Assembly: GCA_014621425.1 (NCBI GenBank) | Contig: JAANBB010000250.1 | Coordinates: 1-58,269 of the forward strand | DNA length: 58,269 nucleotides | From: Cylindrodendrum hubeiense | Taxonomy: Eukaryota; Ascomycota; Sordariomycetes; Hypocreales; Nectriaceae | Reading direction: 5' to 3' | Shown: positions 1-12,200 of the stretch, piece after piece | How the letters are laid out: every line of letters starts with the position of its first letter | How positions within the stretch are numbered: position 1 is the stretch's first letter | Made by a program: the position numbers and the translations under genes | The notes under the pieces: model-generated | Database searches by the model: none | What the model was told of the DNA's origin: nothing | Seen by the model: the letters and a program-made list of their open reading frames with translations, nothing else

Positions 1-116
1 CGTATAGGACTGGGACTCGGAGCGGTGCGCATTCATCCGTCTCCATCGCACAAGGGCCACCTGCTGGGAACGGAAAGTCGGGTATTTTGGCTTTCTGCAA
101 GGTTGTCGGCCCTGTG

Positions 117-144
117 TTCTGGGTTCTGGGTTCTGGGTTCTGGG
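117..144. repeat. 7-bp tandem repeat, 4 copies
   Basis: The unit TTCTGGG is repeated four times head to tail with no mismatches. It resembles a telomere-like heptamer only superficially; the fungal telomere unit is TTAGGG and the array is very short. Confidence 0.9.
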
Positions 145-981
145 CTCAAGAGACAGACAGGGCATGGCAATTGCGCGGAGGTTGTCCGCTCTTAGCGAGG
201 ATCCAAGCCGATCTCTGTCACGGAGGATACTGCCCTCGATCGAAGTTGTGAATGTGAAGCACTCGTGGCAGGGGGGTTCCCCTTTGCGAGCCCACAATCA
301 ACGACATCAGGCGAGTTGCCCTCTCAGCTTTCCTCTGATCCGCCCGACGCCGCGCTGGACCATCATGTCCGGCTCATTCTCAATGTTACCCGGCGATCCT
401 TTCTCGGTGTGACATACGGACGGACATGAACGCTCGGAATATTACCTCAAGTCCGAATTCTCGTCTGTCCTGTTGTGGTGTTCCGGATGGACGAACCCCC
501 TTGTACGCGACGATTCATCGCAAGCCCAGCTTGATCTGATAGTTACATGGCGGAGCCGACCCGGGAGTCCAGTTCGCGCACGCAATCCGAGTAACCCGCG
601 GCAGCTCACAGGTTCATCGTCTTCTCCTCGACTCTCTTAATCCAATGTGGAATAACAATTCGGTGGCCCCCTTTGGTCACCGCTTCTCCTCGTGTAGCAG
701 TTTGACAGAGGCCGTATTCGGACGGCTGGGTACGTACGGGCTCGGTTTTCGAACGCCAATTTGAACACATTACCCGCCCGGGCTTCCTGCGGTGGCTCTA
801 TGTGTACCTGGTACACCTGCAGGAACCGTTCACCGGTGCTGACGTGACGCCAGCTGATGGATTCCGACGATCGTACCCCAAAAATCCCCGATGCTGTCTG
901 TTCCCCTGGCAGCGTATTGTCGGTTTGACTAAGCTATGACCAGAAGGTGCCTGTATTCACAGCTCGGTTACGAGACGACGC

Positions 982-1030
982 GGGCGGCGTGGGCGGCGTG
1001 GGCGACATGGGCGACATGGGCGACATGGGC
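982..1030. repeat. 9-bp tandem repeat
   Basis: Two copies of GGGCGGCGT are followed by three copies of GGGCGACAT and a degenerate copy. The period is 9, but no convincing gene lies across it. Confidence 0.85.
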
Positions 1031-3911
1031 GTACATGAGGTGATTGGGCTCCGGTAATAGTGCGATCCCCGCCTAAAGCTGGGGATGGGTAGAATAGTCG
1101 CACACACCGAGCCGTGGTTGCCTGCAGCCTCTCTCGACATTCTCACGTGCGACAATGAGACAAACCATAAAGCCTAGAAAGATCTGGAACAACGGTGTCA
1201 CAGATGGTACACGATTCAACGAAAAGAGAGCCACACCCCCTGCCAATGGAGGAGGGAGCAGTAATGGCGGACGCGTGAGGGCGCAGCGTGATATTGCAGC
1301 ATGTGCTGCGCCAAGCACCCTTCCCAACAGTAAACCAACAGTAGACGAACGCCGCAGGGAGCCGTCAACACTGTAAACTCACCGGCACATGCAGGTCACC
1401 ATGGTGAAAGCGTGTTCGGGACAACGGGCAAGATTAGCGACGACGCAGTCTGCACCGCGCCCAATCGGTATCGGTTAGGCATTGACAACTTACGATCTTA
1501 GTCTGTGGCGGCCGGGGGCGCCATTAGCACGTCTTGCCTTCGTGGACACTCATGATTGCTTTTTTGCCTGTCAGGAGTCGCTTCGACGCATGCCTTGGCG
1601 CGCATACATATCGAGCCCCCACGTCTGAAGAGGGCTGGACCGCGGCTTGATGCGCGAGGCGCACCCTTGGGGACTGGAGATGCAACACAGATCTGGCATT
1701 TTGACAAATCCCATAAACGCCTGCAAGGCGGTGTGTCTGCTCCCCCCATACGCTCGCCGACTGTGGCGGGGACTTTTTTTCTGCTATGCAACGTGCGTTG
1801 ATCGATCGTTGGCAGAAGCGTGATGGATGGTGACACAGAGATGAGACGGGGGTGTCCCGCAAAATGTGTCAAAAACCAGATCTGTTCGGCCCTTGGAGTT
1901 CTTGAGAACCGGCCCACCAGGTCAGGTCCCAGGGAGCTCGACACCCGACCGGGGGTGCCCTACACTGAACCCTCCCTCCCTCTGTTAGCCAACAGGGTCT
2001 GTCGCCGGGTGAGGTCTCATCGGCCCCTGTGTCCTGTGCTTGAAAGCCAGGACCCCGGATCGCCTATAATCCCCTATACCTAGTCCGGCCGGGCTTGCGA
2101 GAGCCATCCGTAGCCAGTCCTGTTTCCCAGTTGGTCCGACGCCATCGCCAGGAATATGCAGCGCAGCCTCGACATGTAACGGTCGCGGAGAGACCCTCTG
2201 TCACAGGCAGCTAGAGAGTTGGCCTGGTCCTACCCCGGTGACATGTCAACCAGAACCGCGCGTGGGGTACAACACAAGGAGGCTCGCTGCCAGGATGGGG
2301 TTCGCAGGGAGTATGCAGAGGGTTGTCCCGATGCATTACATACTTGTGCATATCGGGCACCTCGATTTGCGCGGTGCCTGGGTGGGCACAGCATGGCATG
2401 TGCGAAATCAGTATTCCTGTGTGTACCCGGAGAAGCTTCTGCTCGGGACCGATGCTGTGGGCGGCCACTGGCAGGAAATATCCAGCCACTGCCGTCTTCG
2501 ATACAGGCCCACAGGCGACCAATAGCAGGTCAAGTTGCGACGGAACCGCTAAAGTCCTTGGTATCACAACTGATGATACAGCGCTCTGGTGTGAAGGCCG
2601 TAAAGCCCGTGAGTGTGGATGCCGTGATTAGGCACGCAGGCCGTCTGTCTCGGTTGCGATGCGATCCTCCATACATCCATCGATATGATACACTCGGTCC
2701 TCGCTTGGGGTTCGCTTTGGAGTGGGGATGGCATAGACAGCAAGTCGCATCTGACAAGCGTCCGAGCAGAGGCCATGAGCTTGACCCGTTGGGAGTCCAT
2801 GCTGGCCAAGATGATCAGCCGGCCCCTCCCAACTAAGTGGGTTTGGGGCGATGTGCCCGGTCAGAAGCAGCGAGCAACGTTGGCAACGGCTCCGTAGTGG
2901 AGCAATGAATACTAATCTTTTTGCGAAGCATGGCAAGCTCTAATTACTCCATGCTGTGCCTGGGTGTTCTCATTTGCGGTCTTACTCAAACCCGTGGCTA
3001 GGTGGGTGGTGTTACGTGTAACTGCTCGTTGCGTGCGGGATGCCAGCCGCCATGTGCTGTGCACGCACATGCATCTCCAGATCGCCATGATCAAGGTGAA
3101 GGTGGATCGGTGCATAAGATGTGCAACGTGATGACTGCCGGCGTCAGCCCTAGTCGTAGGCAAGAGGCAGATCCAAGAATGGGCAGTAGAGGCGGCCGCG
3201 AGACGAGCCGCGCCACGATCTTGTCGCTGTTGCCAAGCTAGTTGGTCTTGCTCGGGCCTGCACACGACATGTGCGGTGTCCGAAGTAGATGAATACCCTT
3301 CGCCGGGATACTTGTGTTGGTTAGGCGCGCTCGGCCCTGGCAGGAATCCTGATTACCCAGCACCTGTCAGAACCAGGCTGAAGGAAGCTAACGCCAGGAC
3401 AGCAAATAGCACATAATGGCCTTCGGCAGGCATCATGAGTCGGGCACCCGAGAAGACGCAACTCTAATAGACCAGGAGCCGCGAAAATAAGAGAACGGTT
3501 CACACAGGGGTAATCAAGAGCCAGGGGGTTAGCTAGTGTTGACCGTGGTGGAACATTGGCTGGGGGAGGCGAGCCTGCACGGGGCTTGATTCGTGATGTG
3601 ATCTGGCCGGTGCACCTCAGCACCTGCAATCGCAAACGGTTCCGGTCGAGAGAGGCCGACGGCGGGAATCACCATCTGGACCTGTTTGGGGCCTTGGTTA
3701 GTTCGGGTCGGTTTGGAGTGCGCTGCCAGATCTTCGGGACGCACGTCCCCGGCTTTGCACAAGTTGAAGTGCTGTGCTACTATCCGTGGAGGGAGGACTT
3801 ATGTCGAGTGCGTGCCCGTGACGAGTGCATGTAAGGACCGTGCATGGCGGAGGAGGATAGGCGGCATGTGGTTGGCCGCGGCCGACAATACTAATGCAAC
3901 ATTACAGGAAT

Positions 3912-3947
3912 ATCGACAGCAACATCGACAGCAGCATCGACAGCAGC
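3912..3947. repeat. 12-bp tandem repeat, 3 copies
   Basis: The unit ATCGACAGCARC is repeated three times, with one variant base. The flanks are non-coding as far as I can see. Confidence 0.9.
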
Positions 3948-4251
3948 AGAGATATGACGACGGCGACGACATCGTCAGTGAGGCAAGCCAACCTGTTGCA
4001 GGCTGACTCGTGACTCTCGTGACTCGGGGATAGCGCTAAGTCCACGGGAGCGGCGCTTGATTTCTCCGACCCACTGGAGAACATCATCTGTGTCTGGACT
4101 CCGGACCCATCGTCAGGTGCGAGGTGGGACTGGAGCACCGATGTGGGGCCGGAGCCATCTCTTCCGTAAGAAACGCCAGCCAAACTGGGGCTTGGTTAAT
4201 TGCTTCACTTGACTAGTTGCTCCACGTTCTTGTCATGCCATGGCTGGACAG

Positions 4252-4296
4252 CCCACTAAGCCCATTGAACCCACTGAGCCCACTGAGCCTACTGAG
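4252..4296. repeat. 9-bp tandem repeat, 5 copies
   Basis: Five copies of a CCCACTGAG-type unit, with the first two and the last diverged, so the array looks old at its edges and homogeneous in the middle. Confidence 0.85.
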
Positions 4297-5516
4297 CCAA
4301 GTCAAGCCCTTCACCAAATAGCAAGTGCCGGCGGCCAAGCTTTCAGTAACTTGAAACAATCCGTGCCCAGGCGGAAGCCAAGCCCAGGGGCCAGGCACAA
4401 TGTTATGTGGAGGCTACCTGTGTTCAGTATGGCTTGACCGTTTGTATCTGTCCTGCAATTACTCGTTCCCGCTGACAGCAATTAGCTCTGATCCAAACCG
4501 ATTTGCCAACAACCGTGCTATTCTCAGAGCAGGCTAACCGTCTGCGAAACCCTAAGTCGTAGTAAACATCGTCATGGAGCCTCCGAAGAGTGGAAAATAA
4601 AATGAAACAAAATAACCACGGTACGATTAAGAATATCAAATTGTGCACTAAAATAATCACAGTAGCATAGCCCCTTTCCTTGAGCACTCGAATTCTAGAC
4701 CAAATCTAACTGTATTCCACTGTAGAATGGGGCCTCGCGGTTGACAGAAGAGGCCGAGATGCCAAGCCGCACTGGTCCGCAGGCCCGTGGACCGCCTCCC
4801 TCACCAAGCGACGTTCATCCCATCCCATGCCAACCTCAAACGACCAATGGTGAGTCGGTGCGATGTGCATTACCCTGCCTCGCCTCGGGGCGGGCCCCAT
4901 CTGTCATGGCGCCGTGGGATCGTCGCGACGATCCGCGCGACCTGAGGAGCCAATCGCAACACCGTGTGCCGCTGACAAACGGGCTTCCCTTCCAGGCGCG
5001 TGCTTCACCTTGGGCCTGTTCCTGCGCCGTACTATGTGCTATGTAGACGTTCGGTCGCCTGGCCGGTGTCCCCGGATTGACCACAGCTTTCCCGACCGGC
5101 GGCGCGATGTAAGCCACGGAGCCGTTGCACGGGTTTCAAACGTGCGCACTGGATTGTCTTTGTCGGGAGTGGAGGCGCCTTGCCTCAACGACGTTTGCCA
5201 GGCACAATCCCCCCCAGACCCAGGCACCTGGGCCTGGACTGCCCCCTTCGCAGCCACGAGCACCAGCCGCTGCGCTATCCGCGAAAGCCGCGGCACAATT
5301 TACGTAGTAGCTATCAGATGGGCACGATTCGAGTGGATGCCGCAGCTGACTCGCCCCCGGTTTCGCGGGTTGGCCTTGAGTGAGTGCTGGAGCGAGCGAG
5401 CGGGCTCTTCCAGGCACGCACCGAACGAGCAAACACGTGCCCTGGCGCATGTCTGCCCCCGGGGGGCTTCTCTCTATTCACCACCTGCCTACCCACCTAT
5501 GCTATGTACCTACCTC

Positions 5517-5542
5517 ACCTACCTACCTACCTACCTACCTAC
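5517..5542. repeat. ACCT tetranucleotide microsatellite
   Basis: Uninterrupted (ACCT)n run inside a wider stretch rich in TACCT and CA repeats (about 5.48-5.70 kb). Confidence 0.85.
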
Positions 5543-7732
5543 GTAGGCACGGTAGGTATGCTCTCCGCCCTCACCAACCCCACACAGCTACACGGGGCAC
5601 CGACAAACCACGAGCGCACGGCAAGGTTGTGACATGGCATCGATCCCACACACACGCTCACACACGCGGACACAAGCTCTCACACACACATCGATCCAGC
5701 CACGCTGCACAGACCGGCGGCACCGCCTCCGGCTCGCCATCCCTCCCTGACTGACGCCCCCCGAGTGGCCGCTGGACAGTAGCCGTGGACAGTGGCCTCG
5801 GCGGCCCCCTCTGATTAACCGTTCCGTAATTACTGTCCCTGGGGCCTAGCCTAGCAGCGCGACGGCGGCGGCGAAACCGACGTGGCTCTTCATTCGTGGC
5901 CGACAGGGTGCAGATGCCATCGCGCTGACGGGTGCCGTAGCCGCCCTAGCGTCTGCCCTAGCCGCACCGATGGTGGACATGACAGCCCGTCAACATCGAG
6001 GCTCCACCGCAGCGTTTCTCACGGTCTGCCTCCCCCACCGGCGAGCCCAGCGAGAGCCGCTGGGCCAGAGAGAGAATAGCAGCAGCTTCCGTCCCATGGC
6101 CGCCAGGGCGTAGTCGTCGTCGCCGTCACCCGCCCAAACTCTAATCGTTTATACTGAGGCCATGGCCCGAAACCCATCGGGCTGGGTCAGAGCGTTGCAT
6201 GGAACCTCGTGATCCTCTCACAAAGTCGCCAGCTAGTCCCGGTGGCCTCTTGCTTTCAACGTCCCCCAACACAAGCAATAAGCCAGCATGGTGCAGAAGA
6301 GAAAAAGCCACCGTCCTATTCGGCCGATGAAACCAAGGGACATGACGACAGGCAGATCTGACGTCCTCGTACGTCCCCGTACGTCCCCATGCCGGAGTAT
6401 AGGCCGTGGCTTGCTTTGTGCTGGCAGAAGAAGCCTTCTCAACATACCCACAGCCAACCTCCAGCGCTGTCGCTATGCGTGTGCAAGCACAGGTGCATAT
6501 GCAATGCCACCCCAAGACCCGGTCTGGTCCTCCGAGAAGCACAATGCACAATACCATTCATCACACGTTCGCAACCGTCTTGCCTTGGCCGGGGCCAGTG
6601 GTCAAGGGACGGGCGGCGGGGCGTGAGGCCCCCCGAGAGAGCGAGGGCTTCCCACTTGGCACTAACACCACACCGCGAACAACTCACACGCCATGGTGTG
6701 GCGGCCAGCCCTTCTTCAACCCTCAGTCTCTCATCTAGACTAGCTCCCTGAATCGAGAAGCCAGCTCCCGGGGTGGGTGTCCTTGCCCGTTCGTTAGACC
6801 CCTGCCCATGTCGGAAAGCCACCCCTGAAGGCCGCCAGGAAGCCAGAGACGCCAGAGGCGGGCATGCCATAGTAACCCAGTAACCACCACGAGCCTGTCA
6901 AAACCGTCCATTCGGGGGGGGGGGCTGGTGACGTTTCTCAGTCGTGGACGACGCCAAGGTACTTTGTACACGTCCATTTGTTTCTTCATCTGGCTCGGTC
7001 CTCATCCCCCTGGTTCCCTGATCGCCCGCGTTCCCTGTCCATGCTTCGCATACATAGTACTTGGTCCAGACTGGCATAGTTTTGTTCCGTCAAATCGTCT
7101 CCGCCTCCACATGGTACTTGCTGAGGCGTGAGGCCGAGAGACTGTCTTTGCCAGCGGCGCGGCGTCCTGTTTTAAAGAACCCTACCTCTCTCCCCGTTCC
7201 CACGCTTTGTTCCCACGGACTCTTCTGTGGCTTGAATGAGTCGGTTTCACTAAGACTGCTTCTCCAGTTGAGCCTTGACCACCGGGAATTCTCCGCCAGC
7301 CTGTTTATGACCCTCCCACTGCCATTTCCTATCTTGGCTACCTCATCTGCATTTGCATTGCCCTTCAACTTAGCACCGCACTACTTGGTTGGTGCTTGAA
7401 TCGTCGACACCCTCCACCATCCACCCGCCCCCCCAGCACCCGTGATATACAAAAGCATTGGTCCTCCCACTCGCGGATGATCGTCCTGGCCCGTCCACTA
7501 CACTCTTGCTACCATATATTATTACCCACATCCAACCTCACCTCCACCATAGCTCCGTCTTGTCAGTCGCCGCCATACCACGTCGACATCACCGCCCTCT
7601 TTTACTGCATCTTGCATCACGACAACCTGTTCTCCTCTCGTCGAGTCCATTCAACTCGCTCCTGTACTTGAACCAGGGCTTTGCGCCAACCCAACACCTA
7701 GCCGCCTCTCTCCTCATTTTGGACTAATCAAG

Positions 7733-7783
7733 GTATGGTTTCTATTCTACCTTGTCCGGGTGAACGCCGAAGCTGACCAACAG
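7733..7783 (+). other. Probable 5' UTR intron of the homeodomain gene
   Basis: A GTATGG donor, a GCTGAC branch-point-like site just before the end and an ACAG acceptor define a 51-bp candidate intron ending about 50 bp before the chosen start codon. It would not change the protein. Confidence 0.5.
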
Positions 7784-7834
7784 AAAGGCGTTGACCGCTG
7801 TGCGGTTTCTTCTGCCCTGACCGGCTGTCTTGTT

Positions 7835-9267
7835 ATGGAAGATAGCCCTTCACTGCCTCGCCAGTCAAACCAGAACCAACAAGAAACTACCCCTCGACCA
7901 CCCAACAACATGTCTATGATTGCCACCGCCAACCCCTCACCGCACCCGGCCTTCGGTATGCCGCGGCCGTGGGAAGTCACTCGATGCCCAGACTATTCTC
8001 TACGCCCTCGAATTGAAAGCGACAGAGTAGCTTTGCCTTCGATTCGACAGGTACGCAACAGCAACACCGGAAGCTCTGCGTTCTCCTTGCTAACCAATCC
8101 TAGGCATTCCCCGAACTACAACTTCACCCTCAGCACCAAGAAGCTGCGTCAAAGCCGGCTTCAACAGTCACTCATTCTCCTGCACCACCCCTGAGCGCAA
8201 CATCCCCGAAGTATGTTCACTCACCTAATGAAAACAAGAGGAGGAGATTATCAATCGAGGGCGACCATGAGTACGAGCGAGCACGCCAGATCCCCCGCCA
8301 CTACTACAGCCCCGAGCGATCTTCATCGCGCCAGATTTCACCAACACTCCCCATCCAGTCATCACAAGAGAGCTGGGGAGCTCCCTCAAGACCGAATGCC
8401 TTCCTGACCAACGGAGCACAACCCGCACCAGCTCCCCTGGAGATGAAGGACAGGGCAGACCCTCGACACTCGCTTCCCGGTCTTCCCCCGCCGCGAACCA
8501 TGGAGCGTGAACCCGCACCTGTGAGCCGGTTGCCTGCACCTGCGGAGAGCTATCGAAGCTCGCAACCCCCTATGCCCCAACACTCGGGTGCTCCCATTGT
8601 AGAGGCCGCCCCTTCATCATACCGCGAGCCTAACTACGGCTACTCCTACCACCACCCGACCCGGTACCAGTCACTGTCTGCCGGATCCGTCCACGCTTTT
8701 GATCGAACGCCTTTCACCGCTGGAGGATACAACACCCCTTACCAAGACTATGCACGATTTGGAGAGATGGGCGCCGCAGGAATGGGAGGCGACAACAAGC
8801 AACGGAAACGACGAGGAAACCTGCCCAAGGAGACAACCGACAAGTTACGAGCGTGGTTTGTGGCGCACCTCCAGCATCCTTACCCAACAGAGGACGAAAA
8901 GCAGGACCTAATGCGGCAAACGGGTCTTCAGATGAGTAAGTTTTCCCATCTAGTACTACAGAGTCTTCGCAACCAAAACCTAGAAACTAACAAAGTCCCC
9001 TCAGACCAAATCTCTAACTGGTTCATCAACGCTCGACGACGTCAGTTGCCCACAATGATCAATAACGCGCGCGCCGAGTCTGACGCCATGACGGGCGCCC
9101 GCGGCGGTGACATCAAAGTCCTCGCCACCACAGAGCGTGGCGACTTCGAGCACAAGCGGGATCCCGCTGCAGGGCCCCTGAGTGACGGCGAGGGCGCCAC
9201 TTACGACGAGGACCTCGAGGCGCTCAAGCAACACCGTGGTGCCAACATGAGCAGGGGGAGCATCTAG
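7835..9267 (+). CDS. TALE/KN-type homeodomain transcription factor
   Basis: Nuclear DNA-binding regulator. Model: exons 7835-8050, 8104-8935 and 9005-9267, 436 aa; all junctions keep frame. The C-terminal third carries a KN-type homeodomain at about residues 305-367: a basic QRKRRGNLPK arm, a helix ending in HPYPTEDEK (the extended loop typical of TALE proteins), and the recognition helix NQISNWFINARRRQ formed across the second splice junction. The rest is low complexity and rich in Pro, Ser, Tyr and His, as usual for fungal members. The in-frame codon upstream of 7835 is GTG at 7760, so the first ATG was used; an ATG at 7910 is an alternative. Yeast relatives are Cup9/Tos8; mould relatives act in development. 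The 69-bp second intron has no stop and is a multiple of three (see findings). The family is sure, the targets unknown. Confidence 0.92.
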
Positions 9268-12200
9268 TGCCTGTTTCTTGGGCACTCTACTTGATTTGGG
9301 AATAGCGGCGTTTTAGGGGACAAGCCAGGACGCGGCTGGAGACGATGGCCGTCTGCGCCAAGCGGGGACGACCCTTTTTTTTTCTTTCTTGTTTGAATAC
9401 GTATGTACAAGTGGGGACTGTATTTCTTGGTTGGGGAGGCGTCCACGAGACGAGAGAAAGAGGAGCAATGGGATGATTTGACACTAAGCACACGCGGGTT
9501 GGGAAACGGGCACAGGAGAAACGCGGGACTAAGACAAGACTAGATCCATCTAACTAGATACCGATGGTAGATCTGCGGACGCTGAGAGCGAGACCCAGGC
9601 GCCTGGCAATGAAAGCTCCGAAGGGGCGATGAATGAACCAACAAAACAAGGTGTTCTTGATGACCCAGCCCCACTCCCCACGCCAGAACAGACAGACAGG
9701 CTGCTGGGCCCCATTCTTACCAAGCCACGGCGTGACCCACTGGGCCCCTGTGGTAGTCTTCCACGACATTGCCTCGCCCGTCGCAAAATTTGGGGGGAGG
9801 GGGCTCAACCCAGCGGCGGGGAAAACCGACCGGACGTCGGTAGCGGCACTAGCTAGGCCATCTCTAGAGCGGCCGGGAGAGCTGCGCTTTGGCCTGCGTG
9901 CTAGGTGCCCTCGGAGTAGCGCGCCCTGGGTCTCCGGGCCCGTTTGTGGCGTGGGAGTGCTAGAGGAAGATCAGGCGTCTCTGGCAGCAGAGCGGGCGTG
10001 GCCAGACTGAAATCACGTCTGAAATCACGCCTGCTTCGAAGAGAAACGTCCGTGGGGCGTTTCGGTTGGCTTCCTTCCCGGTCCCTCTAGAGTCCTATAC
10101 TCTTCTCCTTTGGGAATACGGAGATTCTCCGGGGCTAGAGATGCGCGAGACGGGATCGGGCGGCATGAGAAACACAGGTTATCCATGACACTCATGGTGC
10201 TGAACAGGGTTGCATACTGCCAACAAGAGACATTGTGGCTTGCGGGTGAGGATACAGGAACACTCTCTGTTACTTCGAGTGCGGAGCACGTGGAGTCGTC
10301 CACCCCCCAATAACCGGACTGAGTTATCAATCTAGGTAGGAGGGGAGAGGCTGATTCTGTAGAAGGATCTCACACGCACACAAACGGTCGAGGTGGAAAG
10401 TGGGAGCCCAGTTTTACAGTCCAACCCACAATAATAGCTTACTCCGTATGCGCGAGAGAGTTTTGACGGGCATCAGCCATCGATGCTTAGTGATGTTGTC
10501 TGCTGTCACACCCCAGGTCATGGGGTTGAGCCGTTCTCCTACGGCAGTTGACGTGACAGGGCGTACGAGGATCTGCTTTTTCCCTCCAACCTTGTGGACG
10601 ACGATCCATACAGAATCGTGAACAAGGATAGGCCGTAATCATACCTGTCAAGTTGACCGGTGAGAGAGAGCCTCCTCCGGCAGGCAAGGTTTATGCTAAC
10701 CGGCAGGTTAAGCGATGGCTGGCACACACTCTCACTGGAACAAGCATAAACCAGGCGGTGCCAGCTAGCAGAACGGCAGCTGCAATAGGGTCTAAGAGCA
10801 AGGACGACATGTGCAACCTGGGGAGTCCCTGGAGGAGAATGCGCCGGCGTGCGTCCCATGCGGGTCTGGGCCTCGACAACAACACCTGCGGGCCGAGCGT
10901 TCGGGAAGGCCTTGGTGGAGAGAAGACGCGGCCGTGTAATCATCAAAGACACGACCTACTGGATTCGTACCGTTTAGGACGCACGAGTGACCGCAAGCAA
11001 CCGAAAGAGGGCGTCCGCCGCGGCGAGTTGGTGGGCCGTACAGCAGGCGGTGGCGGCTTCGGGGAGTGCGCATGTTGACAGGTGGGCTGGACGGCGAGGT
11101 GTGCGTTGTTGCTGCAGCAAGAGTGGTGCCAGCGGATCAAGATGGATGGAGCTCATCATCTCCGATCCGCCACAGTTGACGCCGGGTGATTTAATAGCAA
11201 CCGGATCTTCCTGAACTCATTTTGATTCCTTGGATATGCCAGGGCAAGCCATCATCAAGACGTATTTACGAACAGATGATGGCTCGATCGAGTGTGGGCG
11301 GCGCCTCAGACCGCCTGTCTCAAGTTTCTGCATGTCTCAAAGCACCCCGTTTCTTCATCTTGTTGCCGCCATGATCCATCTGTCAGTCTGGTGAGACCCC
11401 AGACACGGACATGGGCACGGCCTGTATGAAGAAGCTGGGCACGTCCAAAAGGGGGTTGACTGGCAGCTTGGGCCCGTTGGCGTGTTCGGGTTATTCTCTT
11501 CTCGTCTACTCGGGCAAGGTACCGAGATACGGTCCCGGGATACGACGCCATCGCCGTGGCGGAGCGGCACAGGGTCTGAGACAGTCGCGCGGCTCCCGAG
11601 CAGACACAACCTGTGTTGAGCCAGTTGGCGTTTTGGGTATGTATTGTGTGAACGGGTATATCGATGTCACAGACTCAAAAGTCTGACCGAGTTGCGGTGT
11701 ACTCCTGCGGCTGTATCTGCGTCTGTGCTGCTGTGCATTGTTCCCCTAACCAGCTGTGCCGCAAGAGCGGCCGAGAGAGCTCCTGCGATAGCTCCTGCAA
11801 TAGCTCCTGCAATAGCTCCGGTGAGAGCTCCTGTAGTACCTGTCGTGTGAGGTGGAGTATCACGAAAGACGTCTTTGATAGATGCTATGTTTAGTGGTTC
11901 AGGTAATTTGACAATGGCTCGTGCGTAGCTGTTCATCCATTGCGGCTGTCGAACCTAAGCTTCTGGGCCACTCATAGGCCTCGGTGCCAGGGTTGAGCAT
12001 GATTTTGGGAAGGCGACGGTCGTTTCAGGATGAACCAGAGACCAGGGTTGTGAGCAAGCCGCCGCCCGCGGCAATCTGCTTCCGCGAACATGGCCCTGGT
12101 CGCCACGCTGGATCGGTATTTGCTGGGGAGACTTGGCCAAGAAGAGACAGAGAGGGCCTGAGAGGCTTGGGGGGCCAGGCGTGGTCTTGTCAGGCGTGTG

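Larger units (their letters stand above)
1..7732. other. Long gene-free region upstream of the homeodomain gene
   Basis: No open frame here has a recognisable domain, and open frames on several frames overlap, as expected by chance in GC-rich DNA. It holds several small tandem repeats (listed separately) and CA/CCTA-rich simple sequence around 5.5-5.7 kb. From about 6.9 kb on the top strand becomes pyrimidine-rich, which fits a promoter plus a long 5' leader for the homeodomain gene that starts coding at 7835. Whether non-coding RNA is made from it cannot be told from sequence alone. Confidence 0.6.

Noticed and set aside
117..144. Telomere-like repeat at the left edge
   Set aside because: Only four copies of TTCTGGG, not TTAGGG, and the DNA on both sides is ordinary unique sequence.
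2219..2836. 205-codon plus-strand open frame
   Set aside because: It begins at TTG, lacks any recognisable motif and is overlapped by other open frames of similar quality.
4863..5546. 227-codon plus-strand open frame
   Set aside because: Composition is random-looking, it ends in the ACCT microsatellite, and several other frames are open over the same DNA.
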